The notes under the pieces were generated by a model. The model was not told the DNA's origin, did no database searches, and saw only the letters and a program-made list of their open reading frames with translations. A DNA stretch of 64,000 nucleotides from Streptomyces spirodelae (lineage in GTDB: Bacteria > Actinomycetota > Actinomycetes > Streptomycetales > Streptomycetaceae). Of the stretch, positions 25,001 through 32,435 are shown in pieces. A program made the translations under genes and the position numbers. How positions within the stretch are numbered: position 1 is the first letter of the stretch; the number at the start of each line of letters is the position of its first letter. Location of the stretch: positions 62,001 to 126,000 of the forward strand of contig NZ_JAFFZN010000016.1 of NCBI RefSeq assembly GCF_017676385.1. Reading direction: 5' to 3'.

Positions 25001-25551
25001 ACCTTGCCAGCGCCGCCGTCGCCGCTGCCACGGCCCCCACGAGGCTTGGTGCCGGGCCCGCTCTGCCCGTCCCCGGCGTTCTTCCCGCTCTCGGCGTTCT
25101 TCCCGTCCTCGGCGTTCTTCCCGTCCCCCGCGTCCTCGGGGTCCTTGCCGTCCGCACGGCCCTGGTGGGCCTTCGCGTCACTCGCGTCACTGTCCTGGCG
25201 GCCCTTCGCCTTCCGCGGGCCGCCGCTGACCAGCGCGGAGACCGGGCCCAGCAGAACGGCGCCGAACAGGAGCGTGGACAGCAGCCGCAGCCCGAAGACG
25301 ACGGCGACCACGAGGGCCATGCCGCGGTACCCGCCGCCGAAGACCGGGTCCCCCGCCACGCCGCGCACGGCCGCCGCCTGCATCGCCAGCAACAGCAGCA
25401 CCAGGAGGCCCAGCATGTCGCCGATCCCACTGGTGAACTGCGCGGTCCACAGCCGCCGCAGCGGGGGGAAACGCAGCAACGCGGTCACGGCACCCTCGCG
25501 GGATTCCGCGGCGAGGGCGTCGTCCGGGGCAGTTGGGGGCGAAGACTTCAT
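22066..25551 (-). CDS. tmk: Thymidylate kinase fused to an MFS-like membrane domain and coiled-coil/acidic tail
   Basis: 1161 residues in one frame, four parts. Residues 1 to about 570: a degenerate MFS-type domain with ten or more hydrophobic segments and a Lys/Asp/Gly repeat loop (GKNAEDGKNAESGKNAGDG). About 575-780: complete thymidylate kinase, P-loop FLVLEGGDGAGKTTQ, KEPGSTPVGKRLR, DRYIDSSVAYQGAGR, which phosphorylates dTMP to dTDP. About 785-980: a long Glu/Arg/Lys coiled coil passing into Ala-rich helix. The acidic tail holds five variants of a Thr-Thr/x-LP motif (TTQLPR, TTVLPK, TTALPR, TAVLPQ, TRELPQ). The fusion is conserved in Streptomyces beside holB; the non-kinase parts have no assigned role. 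The kinase is predicted to be membrane-tethered. Confidence 0.9.
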   Translation of the reverse strand: MKSSPPTAPDDALAAESREGAVTALLRFPPLRRLWTAQFTSGIGDMLGLLVLLLLAMQAAAVRGVAGDPVFGGGYRGMALVVAVVFGLRLLSTLLFGAVLLGPVSALVSGGPRKAKGRQDSDASDAKAHQGRADGKDPEDAGDGKNAEDGKNAESGKNAGDGQSGPGTKPRGGRGSGDGGAGKVLDRRWTLFGADALRALALIVAPLWIDWTPGSAFFVLLATVFVTGTAERISTVTRDSAAPALLPAAPPEGAAVRPLPDHHEALRRLWLRSGFVALPIAAAGLVLVTLISNLLGVGIDWFGSHQAALASYVAAGLFAGAAAIVYFLELPDVQTPRPRSPLEGLRRPRTPEGGPDKGRTGAVPLLVAAGGAIGGAIAAAVALAPLHAADLGGGPVAFGLLALMLTGGTVAGIRLAPHTMPSLSRRRLLALVLGLTGVLLLAAGLVPDTATVIGLSLLAGTGAGVTANTLHTLLDQETEDFRRARTTEHLQAVVRLSLAVGAIVAPVLAALIGPHRVENGSFVFDHGGASFTLMLVGALLLPVAAILLGRTDDREGVPLRRDLLEAFGGGHPRQAPAGNGFFLVLEGGDGAGKTTQVEALAEWIRAKGHEAVVTKEPGSTPVGKRLRSILLDVSSAGLSHRAEALLYAADRAEHVDTVVRPALERGAVVISDRYIDSSVAYQGAGRDLSPTEIARINRWATEGLVPHLTVLLDVSPETARERFTEAPDRLESEPAEFHQRVRAGFLALAAADPARYLVVDAGQEPEAVTTAVRHRLDQVLPLSEAEKKAQEEARKRAEEEARRRAEEEARRKAEEERKERERKEQLEKLRREEEERRRREAELARQLEEARRAEEARRRAEEARRIEEEQRKRREAEQRAYEEEQERLRKRAEEEKRLRAEAEERRRERQRKAEEALLKAEQARAAAAAEAAAAEEAAAAERAAAAERAAAERAAAAEEAAAEEAAAEEAAKGQAAAETAEAAETATGAAEADGVAGSSESSEPSVSSEPGADVSPDGAEADTAQIPQVRPGEAADGPDAEDTTQLPRPGAAASEASPEDETTVLPKVTESGPEDETTALPRVSEAEDTQETAVLPQVPESAAEPEDRTRELPQVEEGAPRPRPSWAEETPLDDAPTLADKLLGPREDEGEGDEGGRRGRS

Positions 25552-25636
25552 CCCGCCAGCGTATAGGGAGTGACCGACAACCCGGTTCCGTACCCGAACA
25601 TCTGTGTGCGCGCCGCTGTTCAGGAACGTCTTCGGG

Positions 25637-28549
25637 CTACTCCTGCGAAGAGATGTCCGAAGAAGCGGACTCCTCGGCAGCCGACTTCTTCGTGGCTGCT
25701 GTCTTCTTGGTGGCCGACTTCTTCGCGGTGGTCTTCTTCGCCGTGGTCTTCTTGGCTGCCGTCTTCTTGGCAGTCGTCTTCTTCGCCGCGGTCTTCTTCG
25801 CGGTGGTCTTCTTCGCCGCCGTCTTCTTCTTCGCGGGTCCCTTCGCCCGCTTCTCGGCCAGCAGCTCGAAACCCCGCTCCGGAGTGATCGTTTCGACGTC
25901 GTCGTCCCGCCGCAGCGTCGCGTTCGTCTCGCCGTCCGTCACATACGGACCGAACCGGCCGTCCTTGACCACCACGGGACGGTCCGTCTCCGGATCGTTC
26001 CCCAGCTCCTTGAGCGGGGGCTTGGCCGCGGCGCGGCCCCGCTGCTTGGGCTTCGAGTAGATCTCCAGCGCCTCGTCCAGCGTGATGTTGAAGATCTGCT
26101 CCTCGCTCTCCAGCGAGCGCGAGTCCGTGCCCTTCTTCAGATAGGGGCCGTACCGCCCGTTCTGGGCCGTGATCTCGTTCCCGGACTCCGGGTCGACGCC
26201 GACGACCCGCGGCAGCGACAGCAGCTTGAGCGCGTCCTGCAGCGTGACGGTGTCCAGCGACATCGAGCGGAACAGCGAGGCGGTACGCGGCTTGACCGCG
26301 TTCTTGCCCGTCTTCGGCGTGCCCTCGGGCAGCACCTCGGTGACGTACGGACCGTACCGGCCGTCCCGCGCCACGATCGGGCGTCCGCTCTCCGGGTCGG
26401 TGCCGAGCTCGAAGTCGCCGCTGGGCTTGGCCAGCAGTTCCTTGGCGTAGTCGACGGTCAGCTCGTCCGGCGGCAGGTCGTCGGGGACGTCCGCACGCCG
26501 GCCGGGCTCGCCCTCCTTCTCGCTGGGCCCTTCCACGTACGGGCCGTAGCGGCCGACGCGCAGCGTGATGCCCTCGCCCACGGGGAAGGAGGAGACGCCC
26601 TTGGCGTCGATCGCGCCCAGGTCGGAGACCAGTTCCTTGAGCCCGCCGAGGTGGTCGCCGTCGCCGTTGCCCGCAGCCGCGGCCTCACCGGCCTGGGCCT
26701 CGCCGCCTTCGCCGCCCTCGCCGAAGTAGAAGCGGCGCAGCCACGGCACTGCCTCGGCGCTGCCCGCGGCGATGCGGTCGAGGTCGTCCTCCATCTTGGC
26801 CGTGAAGTCGTAGTCGACGAGCCGACCGAAGTGCTTCTCCAGCAGCCCGACAACGGCGAAGCTCAGGAAGGACGGCACCAGCGCGGTGCCCTTCTTGAAG
26901 ACGTAGCGCCGATCCAGGATCGTGCTGATGATCGAGGCGTAGGTGGACGGGCGCCCGATCTCGCGCTCTTCCAGCTCCTTGACCAGCGTCGCCTCGGTGT
27001 AGCGGGCCGGCGGCTTGGTGGCGTGGCCGTCGACGGACATCTCCTCGGCGCGCAGCGGGTCGCCCTCGGCGACCTGCGGCAGCCGCCGCTCGCGGTCGTC
27101 CAGCTCCGCGTTGGGGTCGTCGGCGCCTTCCACATATGCCTTGAGGAAGCCGTGGAAGGTGATGATCTTGCCGGTGGCGCTGAACTCGGCGTCCCGGCCG
27201 TCGGCGGAGCGGCCGCCGACCTTCACCGTCACCGACTGCCCAACCGCGTCCTTCATCTGAGAGGCGACGGTCCGCTTCCAGATCAGCTCGTACAGCTTGA
27301 ACTGGTCACCCGTCAGACCTGTCTCGGCAGGCGTACGGAAGCGGTCGCCGGAGGGGCGGATCGCCTCGTGCGCCTCCTGCGCGTTCTTCACCTTTCCGGC
27401 GTAGGTACGCGGCTTGTCCGGCAGGTAGTCGGCGCCGTAGAGCTGGGTGACCTGCGCGCGGGCCGCGGCGACGGCGGTGTCGGAGAGCGTCGTGGAGTCC
27501 GTACGCATATAGGTGATGAAGCCGTTCTCGTACAGCTTCTGCGCCACCTGCATGGTCGACTTGGCGCCGAATCCGAGCTTGCGGCTCGCCTCCTGCTGGA
27601 GGGTGGTCGTACGGAAAGGCGCGTACGGGGAGCGGCGGTAGGGCTTGGACTCGACGGAGCGGACGGCGAAGTCGGTGTTCTCCAGCGCCGCCGCCAGCGC
27701 GCGGGCGCCCTCCTCGTCCAGGTGGAGCACCGCGGACGGGTCCTTGAGCTGCCCGTCGGAGCCGAAGTCGCGGCCCTGTGCGACGCGGCGGCCGTCCACC
27801 GTCGTCAGCCGGGCTCCGAAGGTGGCCGGATCGCCCGTGGCACCCGGGCCGGCACCCGCTCCCGCCGAGGCATCCCCCGCCTGCCCCGCCGCGAACGTGC
27901 CGGTCAGATCCCAGTACTCGGCGGAACGGAACGCCATGCGCTCCCGTTCCCGCTCCACGACCAACCTGGTCGCCACCGACTGCACCCGGCCCGCCGACAG
28001 CCGCGGCATGACCTTCTTCCACAGCACCGGCGAGACCTCGTAGCCGTACAGCCGGTCGAGGATGCGGCGGGTCTCCTGCGCGTCGACGAGGCGCTGGTTG
28101 AGGCCGCGTGGGTTGCGGACGGCGTTCTGGATGGCGTCCTTGGTGATCTCGTGGAAGACCATCCTCTTGACCGGGACCTTGGGCTTGAGCACCTCTTGCA
28201 GATGCCAGGCGATAGCCTCGCCCTCGCGGTCCTCGTCAGTGGCCAGCAGCAGTTCGTCCGACTCGGCCAGCAGCTCCTTGAGCTTCTTGACCTGGTCTTT
28301 CTTGTCGCTGTTGACGACGTACAGCGGCTCGAAGTCGTGATCGACATTGACGCCGAGGCGGGCCCAGGACTCGCCCTTGTACTTCGCGGGAACCTCGGCC
28401 GCACCGCCCGGGAGGTCACGGATGTGCCCGACGCTGGCCTCGACAACGTAGCCAGGGCCGAGATAGCCCTTGATCGTCTTGGCCTTGGCAGGCGACTCGA
28501 CGATCACAAGTCGGCGCCCACCATTTGCTGTCTCGTGGGTCGGGGACAA
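25637..28549 (-). CDS. topA: DNA topoisomerase I with Lys-rich tail
   Basis: 970 residues, type IA topoisomerase that relaxes negative supercoils. N-terminal Toprim domain starts RLVIVESPAKAKTIKGYLG and has the metal site LATDEDREGEAIAWH near residue 100; the catalytic Tyr lies in NGFITYMRTDSTTLS near residue 346. Instead of zinc fingers the C-terminus has repeats with G-R-Y/F-G-P-Y (GRYGPYVEG, GRYGPYVTE, GRYGPYLKK, GRFGPYVTD), then about 70 residues of KKTTAKK/KKTAAKK repeats that bind DNA and raise processivity in actinobacterial TopA. The start is TTG at 28549, which gives the family N-terminus MSPTHETANGGRRL. The promoter side is AT-richer than the surroundings; topA transcription in Streptomyces is known to respond to supercoiling. 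Confidence 0.96.
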   Translation of the reverse strand: MSPTHETANGGRRLVIVESPAKAKTIKGYLGPGYVVEASVGHIRDLPGGAAEVPAKYKGESWARLGVNVDHDFEPLYVVNSDKKDQVKKLKELLAESDELLLATDEDREGEAIAWHLQEVLKPKVPVKRMVFHEITKDAIQNAVRNPRGLNQRLVDAQETRRILDRLYGYEVSPVLWKKVMPRLSAGRVQSVATRLVVERERERMAFRSAEYWDLTGTFAAGQAGDASAGAGAGPGATGDPATFGARLTTVDGRRVAQGRDFGSDGQLKDPSAVLHLDEEGARALAAALENTDFAVRSVESKPYRRSPYAPFRTTTLQQEASRKLGFGAKSTMQVAQKLYENGFITYMRTDSTTLSDTAVAAARAQVTQLYGADYLPDKPRTYAGKVKNAQEAHEAIRPSGDRFRTPAETGLTGDQFKLYELIWKRTVASQMKDAVGQSVTVKVGGRSADGRDAEFSATGKIITFHGFLKAYVEGADDPNAELDDRERRLPQVAEGDPLRAEEMSVDGHATKPPARYTEATLVKELEEREIGRPSTYASIISTILDRRYVFKKGTALVPSFLSFAVVGLLEKHFGRLVDYDFTAKMEDDLDRIAAGSAEAVPWLRRFYFGEGGEGGEAQAGEAAAAGNGDGDHLGGLKELVSDLGAIDAKGVSSFPVGEGITLRVGRYGPYVEGPSEKEGEPGRRADVPDDLPPDELTVDYAKELLAKPSGDFELGTDPESGRPIVARDGRYGPYVTEVLPEGTPKTGKNAVKPRTASLFRSMSLDTVTLQDALKLLSLPRVVGVDPESGNEITAQNGRYGPYLKKGTDSRSLESEEQIFNITLDEALEIYSKPKQRGRAAAKPPLKELGNDPETDRPVVVKDGRFGPYVTDGETNATLRRDDDVETITPERGFELLAEKRAKGPAKKKTAAKKTTAKKTAAKKTTAKKTAAKKTTAKKTTAKKSATKKTAATKKSAAEESASSDISSQE

Positions 28550-28793
28550 CTTCTGCTCTTCTCTCCGGTCGGTATCTGGTCCGGTTGGGTATCAGGTTCG
28601 GTAGCAGTCGGTATCAATATCGCTGCATTGCTATCGCTGCGGAGTGTGACGGTACCTCCCGCCCCCATGTCAAACGGGAAAAGTCGGCAACGCCACTCGA
28701 ACGGTAACCCGACAACCAGCCGTCCCGCCGCCCGAAGGCTCTGGCAACATGTCCGGGGCACATCACCAGGTACCGCTCGACCTCGGAGGTCTT

Positions 28794-29186
28794 GTGTCCG
28801 ACCCGAATCAGCCCGGTTACGGCTACCCGCAGCAGCCGGGGCAGAACCCCTACCAGCAGCAGCCCGGCCAGCCCGGCTACGGCTATCCGCAGCAGCAGCA
28901 GCCGATGGCCGGTGCCCCTGGTCAGTACACCGGGGACCCGAACGCGCCGTACGGTTACGACCCGTACGGGCGTCCGCTCTCCGACAAGTCCAAGATCGTC
29001 GCGGGGGTGCTCCAGCTGTTCATCGGCGGCCTGGGCATCGGCCGCTTCTACACCGGCCACACCGGCATGGGCATAGCCCAGCTGTTCACCTGCGGTGGTC
29101 TGGGCATCTGGTCGCTCGTGGACGGAATCATGTTCCTGACCAGCGACAGCCGCACCGACGCCCAGGGCCGTATTCTGCGTGGCTGA
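28794..29186 (+). CDS. TM2 domain protein with Pro/Gln/Tyr-rich N-terminus
   Basis: 130 residues. The N-terminal 60 are low complexity (YGYPQQPGQ repeats), then KSKIVAGVLQLFIGGLGIGRFYTGHTGMGIAQL with the TM2 signature, and a second membrane segment ending in DGIMFL. The GTG at 28794 after GGAGGT gives the usual MSDPNQP start; an ATG 45 bases upstream lacks a ribosome site. The function of bacterial TM2 proteins is not established. Confidence 0.82.
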   Translation: MSDPNQPGYGYPQQPGQNPYQQQPGQPGYGYPQQQQPMAGAPGQYTGDPNAPYGYDPYGRPLSDKSKIVAGVLQLFIGGLGIGRFYTGHTGMGIAQLFTCGGLGIWSLVDGIMFLTSDSRTDAQGRILRG

Positions 29187-29265
29187 GGCTTCGCGATTCC
29201 GCGCGGCCGATGCCACGCGGAGCCCCGGGAGAGGGCGGCGCGACACGAGGGGAGGCACTGGCCAC

Positions 29266-29691
29266 ATGGCGATGTCCAACGTCCCTGCTGCCGTGGGCCG
29301 ACTCCGTGCCGCCTTCTCCCACCCGGCAGCGCCGCCGCTGGCGACAGCGGCGGCCGGGCTGGCAGGCGCCTGCTACCTGTGGGGCACCAACCCCCATGAG
29401 TCGGGCTCCTGGCTCCCCCGCTGCCCTTTCAACTGGGCCACCGGGCTGCTGTGCCCGGCCTGCGGGGGCACGCGCATGGCCTACGACCTGATGCACGGCG
29501 ACCTGACCGCGGCACTGCACGACAACGCCGCACTGCTCACGGTCGGCCTGCCCGTCGCCTGCTATCTGTCAGGGCGCTGGCTCTACGAGGGACTGCGCGG
29601 ACGCCGCTACGCGCCCCGGATGAGCACCCGCGGCAAAGTGGCCGTACTGAGCGCGGCCGTCGCCTGGACGGTGGCTCGCAACCTGCTGTGA
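29266..29691 (+). CDS. DUF2752 membrane protein
   Basis: 141 residues with three hydrophobic segments. The family motif CPACGGTRMAYDLMHGDL follows FNWATGLL, with Cys pairs that could bind metal or form a disulfide. The start ATG at 29266 is preceded by GGGGAGGC at a longish distance; an ATG two codons on is possible. It follows the TM2 gene by 79 bases on the same strand; such DUF2752-TM2 pairs are common in Streptomyces. No function is known. Confidence 0.78.
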   Translation: MAMSNVPAAVGRLRAAFSHPAAPPLATAAAGLAGACYLWGTNPHESGSWLPRCPFNWATGLLCPACGGTRMAYDLMHGDLTAALHDNAALLTVGLPVACYLSGRWLYEGLRGRRYAPRMSTRGKVAVLSAAVAWTVARNLL

Positions 29692-29750
29692 CGGGCCGCG
29701 TGTGAGGGGCCAGGGGCCGCATGTGGGGCCGCATGTGAGCTGCCGCGGCG

Positions 29751-31406
29751 TCAGTCCAGCACCGGCATCAGGAATCCCTGCTCGACCAGGAGCCTGATCG
29801 CCTCCGGGGTCCGCGCCCGCAGCTCGGCCGGGTTCTCGCCCAGCAGCTGCCCGATGGCGTCCAGGATGCGCCCCGCACTCAGCGTCCCGTCGCACACTCC
29901 GGCGAATCCGGCCCCGATCGTGTCCACCGTCGTCGCCCGCCGCATCCCGCGGTTCTGCCGCAGCACCACGTACTCCGGGTCTTCCGCACCAGGCGGACCG
30001 ACCTGCTCCTGCACCACCTCGTCAGCGAGGACGAACCGGTGCTCCAGCAGCGCGGCGTCGTGCGTACGGCGCAGAAAATCCTGCCGCTCGAAGTGCGCCC
30101 TGATCACCTCGCCCAGGGGCTGCTCGACCGGGTGCGGCCACTCCTCCGCGAGCACCGAGGGCCGCTCGGCGTCCGTACGCCGCAGGGTGACCCAGCCGAA
30201 GCCGACGGCCTTGGTGCCGCGTGCCGCGAACTCCTCCAGCCAGGCGTCGTAGCGCTCCTCGTACGCGGTCGGATCGCCCTGGTGGTCCCCCGCGTCACGC
30301 AGCCACAGTTCCGCGTACTGGGTGACGTCCTGGACCTCCCGCTGGACGATCCACGCGTCGCACCCGGACGGCACCCACGCACTGACGCGCTCGCGCCAGT
30401 CCTCGTCGTCCCGGTGCTCCCAGTTGGCCAGCAGCTGGCAGTAGCCGCCCGGGACCAGATGGCGGGCCGCCTGCTGGACGAGGGTGCGGCAGATGTCGTC
30501 ACCCGCCATGCCGCCGTCGCGGTAGGTGAGCCGGGCACCCGGTGAGATCACGAAGGGCGGGTTGGAGACGATCAGGTCGTACGGCTCCTCGTCCGCGACC
30601 GGCGCGAACAGCGAGCCCTCGCGCGGCTCCGGCTCCGGGGCGCCCGACAGCGCGAGGGTCAGGCGTGCGAAGTGCAGCGCGCGCGGGTTGACGTCCGTGG
30701 CGGTGACGTGCGTCGCGAACCGGCTCGCGTGCAGCGCCTGGACGCCTGAGCCGGTACCGAGGTCGAGCGCGCGGGCGGCAGGGGTGGGCACCATGATCCC
30801 GGCCAGGGTGGTCGAGGCACCGCCGACACCCAGCACCACATCCTCCCCGGGGCTCGCCGTGTGCGGGGCGGACTCGTACGCGGCTGCCTCTTGAGCGGCG
30901 GGCTCCCGCCGGGCGGACTCGCGGGGGCCGCCCACTCCGCCGGCGCCGCCGACGGCGCATCCCAGGTCGCTGACGATCCACCAGTCCTGGCCCTCTGGAC
31001 CGCTGTAGGGGCGTACGTCGACGGTGGCTCGAACGGCGTCGCCGGTGGGCGCGTCGCCGGTGGGCGCGTCGCCGGTCGAAGCGTCTCCAGTCGGCGTGGC
31101 TCCGTTCCGGCCCGGCACGCGCTCCAGCCAGCGGTCGGCCAGCGCCTCGTCCACGGGCAGCGCGGCCCGCGCGCTGCCGTAGGGCACCGTCTGCCGCAAC
31201 AGGAAGAGCCTTGTCAGCGTCCGCAGCGCGCCCTCGCCGCGTGTGGCGCGCAGGGCCGGGACGGTCTCCCCGCGGGCGAGTGCCGCGTAGGCGGGGGCGC
31301 CCAGCAGTTCGAGGAGGCCGTCCGCGGTGAAACCGGCCGCGGTCAGCGCCTCCCGCAGCCTGCGGGTGCTCTCGGTCGTGGGCTCGGGAAGTGCGTCAGT
31401 GCTCAC
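29751..31406 (-). CDS. Class I SAM-dependent methyltransferase with HemK-like NPPF motif
   Basis: 551 residues. The middle part is a class I methyltransferase: motif I LDLGTGSGVQALHAS, post-I ATDVNPRALHFARL and the catalytic-type SNPPFVIS of N6-adenine or N5-glutamine methyltransferases. About 180 N-terminal and 200 C-terminal residues are extra domains of unknown role, and the N-terminal one contains GDAPTGDAPTGDA repeats from a DNA tandem repeat. GTG at 31406 is preferred because AAGGAG lies about 10 bases before it, whereas the ATG at 31415 sits directly against that site. The substrate (protein glutamine, rRNA or DNA) cannot be decided. Confidence 0.8.
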   Translation of the reverse strand: MSTDALPEPTTESTRRLREALTAAGFTADGLLELLGAPAYAALARGETVPALRATRGEGALRTLTRLFLLRQTVPYGSARAALPVDEALADRWLERVPGRNGATPTGDASTGDAPTGDAPTGDAVRATVDVRPYSGPEGQDWWIVSDLGCAVGGAGGVGGPRESARREPAAQEAAAYESAPHTASPGEDVVLGVGGASTTLAGIMVPTPAARALDLGTGSGVQALHASRFATHVTATDVNPRALHFARLTLALSGAPEPEPREGSLFAPVADEEPYDLIVSNPPFVISPGARLTYRDGGMAGDDICRTLVQQAARHLVPGGYCQLLANWEHRDDEDWRERVSAWVPSGCDAWIVQREVQDVTQYAELWLRDAGDHQGDPTAYEERYDAWLEEFAARGTKAVGFGWVTLRRTDAERPSVLAEEWPHPVEQPLGEVIRAHFERQDFLRRTHDAALLEHRFVLADEVVQEQVGPPGAEDPEYVVLRQNRGMRRATTVDTIGAGFAGVCDGTLSAGRILDAIGQLLGENPAELRARTPEAIRLLVEQGFLMPVLD

Positions 31407-31594
31407 CCGCGCCATTCTCCTTCGCTCCCGGGCCGCCCCCGCGCCGGGGGCCGCCCCGGTTCGGGCGTACGGGTGGCCGCGGCCCCGGACCCCGTTCCGC
31501 CGCCCGACCTTCGTTCGGCCTGAGGCCACCGATCGACCTGAGGCCACCGTTCGGCCTGAGACCTCCCCTCAGGCCCGGGGCTTCCTCTCGGACC

Positions 31595-32149
31595 TCAGGA
31601 CCCGCCGTTGGTGACGCCCGTCTTCTTGCAGCTGTCCTGCTTGGCCATGGCCTTGCCGACCTCGCCCTTCTGGAGCTGCTGCAGTGCCTTGTCGCCGCTC
31701 TGCCCCAGGGCCTTGAGCTTGGCCGCCAGACTGTCGAGACCCTCGCCGAACTTGTCGCCGGTGGGGATCTCCTCAGCGGTGGTCTTGAGCTCCTGGTACT
31801 CGCGGGAGATCCGGTTCAGCTCCTTGACGGCGTCCTGCTGCAGCTTCTCCCCGGCGTCCACGGGCGGAGCACCCGCCTTCTTGACGGACTGGGCCATCGC
31901 CTTGTACGCGTCGGAGACCTTCTGGAAGCCGGCGGCGTCGGCCTTCTTGACCTCCTCCTGGGGCTTGCCGCCCTTCGACGCCTCGGCGATCGAGGTGTTG
32001 GCCTGGTCGATCTTCTTGAGCTGAGGCTGGAGGTCGTCGCAGACCTGCTTGGCCCAGTCGTCCGTCTTGCCACTGTCGTCGCTGCAACCAGTCAGCGCGA
32101 GCACGAGCACCGCACCGCCGGACAGTGTCGCCGCGAGCTTCTTGTTCAC
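31595..32149 (-). CDS. Small secreted lipoprotein of unknown function
   Basis: 184 residues. Signal peptide MNKKLAATLSGGAVLVLALTGC ends in the lipobox LALTGC (first residue from GTG); the rest is helical, Lys/Gln/Glu-rich, with two further Cys (VCDDL and SCKKTG) that may form a disulfide. Start GTG at 32149 follows GGAAGGGA. It lies between hppA and the methyltransferase gene, all on the minus strand, and is conserved there in Streptomyces. No enzymatic motif is visible. Confidence 0.75.
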   Translation of the reverse strand: MNKKLAATLSGGAVLVLALTGCSDDSGKTDDWAKQVCDDLQPQLKKIDQANTSIAEASKGGKPQEEVKKADAAGFQKVSDAYKAMAQSVKKAGAPPVDAGEKLQQDAVKELNRISREYQELKTTAEEIPTGDKFGEGLDSLAAKLKALGQSGDKALQQLQKGEVGKAMAKQDSCKKTGVTNGGS

Positions 32150-32348
32150 CGGATCGGTCCCTTCCATGGCTGTTCGGCCCGGAACATACACGCCAGGGAG
32201 GGAGTGGCGGCGAGCCGGAAGAACCCTATGCCTACTATTGCAGCCATTTGCACCAACAGTGCAGTGCGACATCACAGACATCCCTCCGTACCCCCCGGGG
32301 GCACAGGACACCAAGAACCCCCTGTCCGGTCGCCGGTGACCGCACGCC

Positions 32349-32379
32349 GACGGGCGGGACGCAACGCGTCCCGCCCGTC
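32349..32379 (-). terminator. Hairpin terminator downstream of hppA
   Basis: Perfect 14-bp stem (32349-32362 with 32366-32379) and a 3-base AAC loop, 57 bases after the hppA stop. No U-run; very stable by GC content. Confidence 0.75.
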
Positions 32380-32435
32380 CACTGATCGACTGCCCGACGG
32401 CTACAGGTGCCGCACGGCTCCCGTGGCCCCGACGG

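Noticed and set aside
23590..25566. 658-codon plus-strand frame opposite tmk
   Set aside because: Gly/Arg/Gln/Pro-rich with no domain; the minus strand encodes a known fusion with intact kinase motifs.
25604..29491. 1295-codon plus-strand frame opposite topA and beyond
   Set aside because: Antisense to topA; the apparent Leu/Arg-rich protein simply mirrors the Lys-repeat tail and high-GC codons.
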